NCBI GenBank assembly: GCA_002779045.1
Contig: PEXO01000448.1
Span: 1 to 19,343 of the forward strand
Length of the DNA: 19,343 nucleotides
Reading direction: 5' to 3'
Source: Elusimicrobia bacterium CG08_land_8_20_14_0_20_59_10
Lineage (GTDB): Bacteria > Elusimicrobiota > Elusimicrobia > Elusimicrobiales > UBA9959
The notes under the pieces were generated by a model. That model made no database searches. It saw only the letters and a program-made list of their open reading frames with translations, and had not been told where the DNA came from. This document shows positions 14,736-19,343 of the stretch, one piece after another. A program made the translations under genes and the position numbers. The first letter of the stretch is position 1. Each line of letters begins with the position of its first letter.

Positions 14736-15982
14736 ACGTATTGCTGATCGGTTCCGGCGGGCGCGAGCATGCGCTTGCCTGGAAATTAGCGCAAAGCCCG
14801 GAGCTCGGGCAGCTTTATGCTGTTCCCGGTTCGGCGGCCATCTCGGAGCTGGCCGGCTGTCCCGGTTTGGAACAGGACGATTTCGACGGGATATGCGCCT
14901 TCTGCGCCCAGAAGGACATCGGCCTGGTGGTAGTGGGCCCGGAGGCGCCGCTGGCCAAAGGGCTGGCGGACCGGCTTACCGCTGGGAACATCAAGGTGTT
15001 CGGTCCGTCGCAGAGGGGGGCCATGCTCGAGGCCTCCAAGCAGTTCGCCAAAGAGTTCATGAACAAGCATTCCATTCCCACGGCCGCCTTTACCGTGCTT
15101 TATTCCGCGGAGTTCGCGCGCGAGAAGATAAAGGCCAATAAAAAATATCCCGTGGTGATAAAAGCCGACGGGCTGGCCGCCGGCAAAGGAGTGCGCATCT
15201 GCCGGGACGAGGCCGAGGCGCTCGCCGCCGTTTCCGATTTCATGGTGGACAGGATCTTCGGCTTCTCGGGTTCCAAGGTGGTACTGGAGGAATTCCTGAC
15301 CGGCAGGGAGGCCTCGGTGATGGCCCTTGTAGACGGGCATGATTTCCTGATGCTGCCGGTCTCGCGCGACCATAAGCGCCTGCTGGACGCGGACGCCGGG
15401 CCCAATACGGGCGGGATGGGCGCGGTCTGCCCGGTGGCGGTCTCCGCCGCTGACATGGAAACGATAAAAAAAGAAGTCCTGCAGCGTTTCGTGAACGGCG
15501 CGAAAAAGAGCCGGATCCCTTTCCGCGGAGTTATCTATGCCGGGATAATGTTCACCGCTGAGGGACTGAAGGTGCTGGAATTCAATGTGCGCTTCGGCGA
15601 CCCGGAGACGCAGGCAATCATGCCGCTGCTTAAGAGCGACCTGCTGCCGCTGCTGCATGCCTGCGCCTGCGGCGAGCTGGCCGGCAAGACGCTGGAACTT
15701 TATGACGGCGCCTGCGTCAGCCTGGTGCTGGCTTCGGCGGGCTACCCGGAGAACCCGGAAAAAGGGAAGGCTATCACCGGGCTGGAGGCGGTGCCGGGCG
15801 ATGTCACGGTCTTCCATGCCGGCACGGTCCTGCGGGACGGCGCTTATGTTTCTAACGGCGGGCGCGTGCTTACCGTCACCGCCCTGGCCCCCGACCCGGC
15901 AAGGGCCCGCGCCCGGGTTTATGAGGCGGCTAAAAAGATAAGTTTCGAAGGGATGCAGTACAGGAAGGACATAGGAGTTTAG
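14732..15982 (+). CDS. purD: PurD, phosphoribosylamine-glycine ligase
   Basis: Second pathway step: phosphoribosylamine, glycine and ATP to GAR. It starts with GTG overlapping the purF stop and has a GGAGG ribosome site 5 bases upstream. At 416 residues it is close to the usual 420-430. The N-terminal L-L-I-G-S-G-G-R-E-H-A (4-14) is the family hallmark. ATP-grasp strings follow: K-A-D-G-L-A-A-G-K-G, P-N-T-G-G-M-G-A and E-F-N-V-R-F-G-D-P-E-T-Q. The 108-base gap after it is the only sizeable space inside the operon. Confidence 0.97.
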   Translation: MNVLLIGSGGREHALAWKLAQSPELGQLYAVPGSAAISELAGCPGLEQDDFDGICAFCAQKDIGLVVVGPEAPLAKGLADRLTAGNIKVFGPSQRGAMLEASKQFAKEFMNKHSIPTAAFTVLYSAEFAREKIKANKKYPVVIKADGLAAGKGVRICRDEAEALAAVSDFMVDRIFGFSGSKVVLEEFLTGREASVMALVDGHDFLMLPVSRDHKRLLDADAGPNTGGMGAVCPVAVSAADMETIKKEVLQRFVNGAKKSRIPFRGVIYAGIMFTAEGLKVLEFNVRFGDPETQAIMPLLKSDLLPLLHACACGELAGKTLELYDGACVSLVLASAGYPENPEKGKAITGLEAVPGDVTVFHAGTVLRDGAYVSNGGRVLTVTALAPDPARARARVYEAAKKISFEGMQYRKDIGV

Positions 15983-16090
15983 TCCGGGTTTTCCACAAGT
16001 TCCAGGCGAGCGCTCCGTGCCGCCCGCAGGGAAATCTTTATAGCACGTGCGGTTGTCCTGAGCGCCAACGATCCATACACGGGGAAAAAT

Positions 16091-17059
16091 ATGACCACAT
16101 ATAAGAAAAGCGGGGTGGATGTTAAGCTGGCGGACAGGTTCACAGAATTTATTCAAAAAAGATCCAGGGCCATAGGCGGATTCGCGGGGCTGTTGCCCAT
16201 CGAGGAGACCGGCGGCAAGTACAGTATCGTGGCTTCCACCGACGGGGTGGGCACCAAGCTGAAGCTGGCTTTCCTGCTGGACCGGCACCACACCATAGGC
16301 ATCGACCTGGTGGCTATGTGCGTCAACGACCTCCTCTGCTGCGGGGCCCGCCCCATGCTGTTCCTGGACTACTACGCTACCGGCAGGCTGGACCTGGCGC
16401 GGTCGAAGAAGATCATCAACGGCATACTGGAAGGCTGCCGGCAGGGAGAGTCCCTCCTGCTGGGCGGGGAGACCGCCGAGATGCCCGGCTTCTACCGGCC
16501 CGGCGAATACGACCTGGCCGGCTTCTCAGTGGGTATAGTGAAAAACTCCGAAATCCTCGACGGCAAAAAGGTCCGCCCTGGCGACGCCCTTATCGGCCTG
16601 CCTTCCACCGGCTTCCACTCCAACGGCTTCTCCCTGATACGGAAGGTCCTTGACGATAAAAAGCTCCTTAAAAAATATGCCGCCCGCCTGCTCACGCCCA
16701 CTAAAATATACGTTAAAGACATAAAAAAGCTGCGCGCCGCGCTTCGCGGACAAAAACAGGACTTGCTGGCACTGGCCCATATTACGGGCGCCGGTATCCC
16801 CGGCAACCTCCCCCGTGTGCTCCCCCGGCACCTGGGCGCCGTAGTCTACAAGGATGCCTGGAAAACTCCCGCCATAATGCGCGAGATCCAGAAGCTCGGC
16901 GATATACCCGAACCCGACATGTGGGACTCGTTCAATATGGGTCTGGGCATGATAATAGTTGTGCGCAAAACTGCCGGGAAAACGGTCCTTAAAACATTGA
17001 AAGGTTCCATGCTGATAGGCGAAGTGATAAAAGGAAAGAACGAAGTTGTTTTGAGATAG
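16091..17059 (+). CDS. purM: PurM, AIR synthetase (cyclo-ligase)
   Basis: Closes the imidazole ring: FGAM plus ATP to AIR. The 322-residue protein is a little shorter than E. coli PurM (about 345), and the trimming is at the N-terminus. Motifs: A-S-T-D-G-V-G-T-K-L (48-57), M-C-V-N-D-L-L-C-C-G-A (76-86), G-G-E-T-A-E-M-P-G-F-Y (125-135), G-F-H-S-N-G-F-S-L-I and W-D-S-F-N-M-G-L-G-M. A GGGGAA ribosome site precedes the ATG. It lies 108 bases after purD, and its stop is followed directly by the first copy of the 19-bp repeat. Confidence 0.96.
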   Translation: MTTYKKSGVDVKLADRFTEFIQKRSRAIGGFAGLLPIEETGGKYSIVASTDGVGTKLKLAFLLDRHHTIGIDLVAMCVNDLLCCGARPMLFLDYYATGRLDLARSKKIINGILEGCRQGESLLLGGETAEMPGFYRPGEYDLAGFSVGIVKNSEILDGKKVRPGDALIGLPSTGFHSNGFSLIRKVLDDKKLLKKYAARLLTPTKIYVKDIKKLRAALRGQKQDLLALAHITGAGIPGNLPRVLPRHLGAVVYKDAWKTPAIMREIQKLGDIPEPDMWDSFNMGLGMIIVVRKTAGKTVLKTLKGSMLIGEVIKGKNEVVLR

Positions 17060-17078
17060 GGGGACAGTATACTTAATT
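17060..17078 (+). repeat. 19-bp repeat, copy 1 (REP-like), between purM and purN/purH
   Basis: GGGGACAGTATACTTAATT, starting one base after the purM stop. The exact reverse complement lies after the next gene at 19293-19311. It continues into TTAATTAA and then the AGGAG ribosome site of purN/purH. The GGGGAC head and the AT-rich partly palindromic body look like REP sequences linked to RAYT-type (Y1) transposases. Confidence 0.75.
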
Positions 17079-17088
17079 AAGGAGCGCC

Positions 17089-19254
17089 ATGAAAAATATC
17101 GTCGTATTCGCGTCAGGCGGCGGCACCAACCTGCAAGCCCTCATCGACGCCGTCAAAGACGGCCGCATCAACGCAAAAATAAGCCTGGTGCTCTCCAGCA
17201 AGAAAGACGCCGGCTCCCTGGAGCGCGCCCGCGCCGCCGGCATCCCCTGCGAAACCGCCTGCCCCAAAGACTTCGCCCCCGAAAAATACGACGAACACCT
17301 GGCCTCGCTCTGCCGCAGCCGCCAGGCCGACCTCATCTGCCTGGCCGGCTTCATGCTCAAGCTCGGCCCTAAAATGCTCGCCGATTACCGCAACCGCATA
17401 ATAAACATACACCCCGCCCTGCTGCCTGCCTTCGGCGGAAAGGGCTGCTACGGCATGAAAGTGCATGAAGCCGTTATAGCAGCCGGCGTGAAGCTGAGCG
17501 GCGCCACCGCCCATTTCGTGGACGAGAATTATGACCGCGGCCCAATTATACTCCAGCAGGCCGTACCCGTGCTGGAAGGCGACACCGCCGCCGCGCTGGC
17601 TGCGCGCGTGCTGAGCGCCGAGCATTCGGTCTATATTTGCGCCGCCGCCCTGTTCTGCGCCGGCAGGCTGGGTATAGAGAACGGCAAGGTGAAGCTCTCC
17701 GGCCCCCTGCCGGAAACCGGCAGGGTGCGGCGCGCCCTCATCTCGGTCTCAGACAAATCAGGCGCGGCGGAGTTCGCCAAAGGCCTGGCCGCGCAGGGCG
17801 TGGAAATAGTATCCACTTCGGGCACTTTCAAACTCCTCAAGGAAAGCGGCGTGCCCGTGCGCGCGCTGGAGACCCTCACCGGCTTCCCCGAAATGCTGGA
17901 CGGCCGCGTAAAGACCCTGCATCCTGCCGTGCACGGCGGCATCCTTTATCGCCGCGACGATCCGCAGCACGCCGACGCGGTCTTTCGTTTCGGCATTGAG
18001 CCGATTGATCTGGTGGCCGTAAATCTTTATCCCTTCGAAGAGACCGCTAAAAAGGCCGCGTCCTGGTCGGAAGAGCTGATCGAGAATATAGACATTGGCG
18101 GGGTGGCCCTGCTGCGCGCCGCTGCCAAGAATTACGGCTCGGTCGCCGTTCTGACCTCCCCGGCCGATTACGGGCCGGTGCTGGAATCTATGCGCGCCAA
18201 CGGCGGCGCTGTGTCCGCGGAGCTCAAAAAAGAGCTGGCCGTAAGGGCCTTCGCCCGCACCGCGGCCTACGACGGGGCTATCAGCGGGGCGCTCTCCTCC
18301 CCGGAGCCCGGGCGCTTTCCTTCCAAACTGGAGATCGTGCTCGATAAGGTGCAGCAGCTCCGCTACGGAGAGAATCCGCATCAACCTTGCGCGCTCTATT
18401 CGCGAAAAGGGGGGCTTCCTTTCGCACAGCTGCAGGGCAAGGAGCTTTCCTTTAATAATATCCTGGACGCGTACGGCACCTGGCAGACCGTGCAGGAATT
18501 CGCGAAGCCCGCCGCCGTTATCTTTAAGCATATCACGCCGTGCGGCCTGGGCACCGGCGCGGACATAGCCGAGGCATTCGAGCGAGCCTGGAGCACCGAC
18601 CCGCTTTCGGCCTTCGGCGGCATCATTGCCGTTAACCGCAGGCTCGACGGGCGCATAGCTGAATTCCTGGCGAAAAGGTTCATTGAGGTTATCTGCGCAC
18701 CGGATTACGACGCTCGGGCGCTGGAGGTATTCGCTAAGAAAAAGAACCTGCGCCTGCTGAAGTGGGGGGCTTTCCCGGAAGACAGCCTGGTGCTGCGGTC
18801 GGTGGGGGACGAAGTGCTGGTCAGCGGCGCCGACAATAAGCTGCTCGGCGACAAGTGGGAGGTCCCCACGGCGAAAAAGCCTTCAAAAGAAGAGGAAGAG
18901 GCGCTGCGCTTCGCCTGGACGGCGGTTAAGTATGTGCGCTCCAATGCTATAGTGCTGGCCGACAGGGACCGTACCGTCGGCATAGGCGCCGGGCAGATGT
19001 CGCGCGTTGACGCGGTATTCATGGCCGGGTACAAGTACGGGGCTTTTTTGAAGGACAATCTTAAGCCCGCCGCTCTGGTGCTGGCGTCGGACGCTTTCTT
19101 CCCGTTCCCGGATTCCCTGGAAACAGCGGCGAAGCTGGGTGTCACGGCCGTGATACAGCCCGGCGGCTCGGTCAAGGACCCCGAAGTTATTTCTGCCGCC
19201 GATAAGCTGGGCCTGTCCATGGTCCTGACCGGCATGCGGCACTTCAGGCACTGA
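17089..19254 (+). CDS. purN/purH: PurN-PurH fusion: GAR transformylase + AICAR transformylase/IMP cyclohydrolase
   Basis: One 721-residue protein with three activities. Residues 1 to about 205 are PurN (GAR to FGAR): F-A-S-G-G-G-T-N-L-Q (7-16), catalytic N106 and H108 in N-I-H-P-A-L-L-P, and D145 in the V-D-E-N-Y-D-R-G string. Residues about 212-721 are a full-length PurH (about 510 residues). It has the MGS-like IMP cyclohydrolase domain (V-S-D-K-S-G, V-S-T-S-G-T, H-P-A-V-H-G-G-I-L), then the AICAR transformylase with R-Y-G-E-N-P-H-Q (425-432) and the catalytic K480-H481 pair. There is no stop, frameshift or missing catalytic residue, so the fusion looks real and active. An AGGAG ribosome site precedes the ATG. 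Both transformylases use 10-formyl-THF. The gene is bracketed by inverted 19-bp repeats. Confidence 0.95.
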   Translation: MKNIVVFASGGGTNLQALIDAVKDGRINAKISLVLSSKKDAGSLERARAAGIPCETACPKDFAPEKYDEHLASLCRSRQADLICLAGFMLKLGPKMLADYRNRIINIHPALLPAFGGKGCYGMKVHEAVIAAGVKLSGATAHFVDENYDRGPIILQQAVPVLEGDTAAALAARVLSAEHSVYICAAALFCAGRLGIENGKVKLSGPLPETGRVRRALISVSDKSGAAEFAKGLAAQGVEIVSTSGTFKLLKESGVPVRALETLTGFPEMLDGRVKTLHPAVHGGILYRRDDPQHADAVFRFGIEPIDLVAVNLYPFEETAKKAASWSEELIENIDIGGVALLRAAAKNYGSVAVLTSPADYGPVLESMRANGGAVSAELKKELAVRAFARTAAYDGAISGALSSPEPGRFPSKLEIVLDKVQQLRYGENPHQPCALYSRKGGLPFAQLQGKELSFNNILDAYGTWQTVQEFAKPAAVIFKHITPCGLGTGADIAEAFERAWSTDPLSAFGGIIAVNRRLDGRIAEFLAKRFIEVICAPDYDARALEVFAKKKNLRLLKWGAFPEDSLVLRSVGDEVLVSGADNKLLGDKWEVPTAKKPSKEEEEALRFAWTAVKYVRSNAIVLADRDRTVGIGAGQMSRVDAVFMAGYKYGAFLKDNLKPAALVLASDAFFPFPDSLETAAKLGVTAVIQPGGSVKDPEVISAADKLGLSMVLTGMRHFRH
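17705..17725 (+). other. Perfect 9-bp hairpin at the PurN/PurH junction
   Basis: CCCTGCCGG (17705-17713), AAA loop, CCGGCAGGG (17717-17725), inside the coding sequence at residues 206-213, exactly between the PurN and PurH domains. It is GC-rich with a tight triloop, so it should be stable in the mRNA. No T-run follows. Confidence 0.7.
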
Positions 19255-19268
19255 ACCGCGACCGCCCG

Positions 19269-19287
19269 ACCCCGGAATATCGGGGGT
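19269..19287 (+). terminator. Weak terminator-like hairpin after purN/purH
   Basis: CCCCG (19270-19274), 6-base loop, CGGGG (19281-19285), followed by TATTTGAATT. The stem is short and the T-run poor. It lies 15 bases after the final stop of the purine operon, so a weak or partial terminator is the best reading. Confidence 0.4.
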
Positions 19288-19292
19288 ATTTG

Positions 19293-19311
19293 AATTAAGT
19301 ATACTGTCCCC
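19293..19311 (-). repeat. 19-bp repeat, copy 2 (inverted), after purN/purH
   Basis: AATTAAGTATACTGTCCCC on the plus strand, the exact reverse complement of 17060-17078. The two copies bracket the purN/purH gene in opposite orientation. Outside the 19 bases the flanks diverge. Confidence 0.75.
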
Positions 19312-19343
19312 TTAGTGGACTTTCGCACTTTTTAGCAACACCG

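Noticed and set aside
15983..16090. Possible internal promoter in the purD-purM gap
   Set aside because: TATAGC at 16039-16044 resembles a -10 box, but nothing like a -35 box lies 17 bases upstream. The short palindromes GAGCGCTC and GCACGTGC are not enough to call an operator.
14786..16291. Long minus-strand frame opposite purD and the start of purM
   Set aside because: It spans two genes on the other strand and has no recognisable motif, so codon bias explains it.
17060..19311. Insertion sequence or composite transposon around purN/purH
   Set aside because: No transposase is encoded between or beside the repeats and no target-site duplication was seen, so only the repeats are annotated.

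Overview
This GC-rich window (roughly 60% G+C by eye) looks like chromosome of an anaerobic or microaerophilic bacterium. The evidence for that lifestyle is a compact set of superoxide, peroxide and nitrosative-stress genes typical of anaerobes: a 2Fe-type superoxide reductase, rubrerythrin, rubredoxin and a class I hybrid cluster protein with the strict-anaerobe cysteine pattern. The taxon cannot be fixed from the sequence. An environmental lineage such as Elusimicrobiota or a deltaproteobacterial-type group is plausible, but that is a guess. An odd genome signature is heavy use of the isoleucine codon ATA despite the high GC.

Layout. (1) 1-2293, plus strand: the 3' end of a three-gene, GTGA-overlapped efflux operon (HlyD/MacA-like adaptor, LolD/MacB-type ATPase, FtsX/MacB-type permease). 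It ends at a strong hairpin (2315-2345) shared with the convergent next unit. (2) 2365-7042, minus strand: an apparent stress operon read right to left: Rrf2-family Fe-S regulator, hcp, a TIGR02757/DUF2400 protein, rubrerythrin, Tpx peroxiredoxin, superoxide reductase and a 53-residue rubredoxin. A near-consensus promoter (TTGACA-17-TATACT) with an inverted-repeat operator over its -10 box lies just upstream of the regulator. (3) 7146-8243, minus strand: a soluble PAS histidine kinase without a visible partner. (4) 8366-19254, plus strand: a nine-gene purine operon, purE-purC-purS-purL-purQ-purF-purD-purM-purN/purH, preceded by a candidate promoter. No tRNA, rRNA, CRISPR array or transposase was found.

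How the genes work together. The efflux genes would form one tripartite pump. In the stress operon, superoxide reductase makes peroxide, rubrerythrin and Tpx remove it, rubredoxin supplies electrons, and Hcp deals with NO or hydroxylamine, under control of the Fe-S repressor. The purine operon encodes every step from PRPP to IMP except PurK and PurB.

The most unusual points are in the purine operon. The last gene fuses PurN and PurH, the two 10-formyl-THF-dependent transformylases, with a perfect 9-bp hairpin exactly at the junction. That fused gene is bracketed by a 19-bp inverted repeat resembling REP/RAYT-type sequences. PurS is a double-length tandem-repeat protein, and it is paired with a PurL whose N-terminus is of the large-PurL type.
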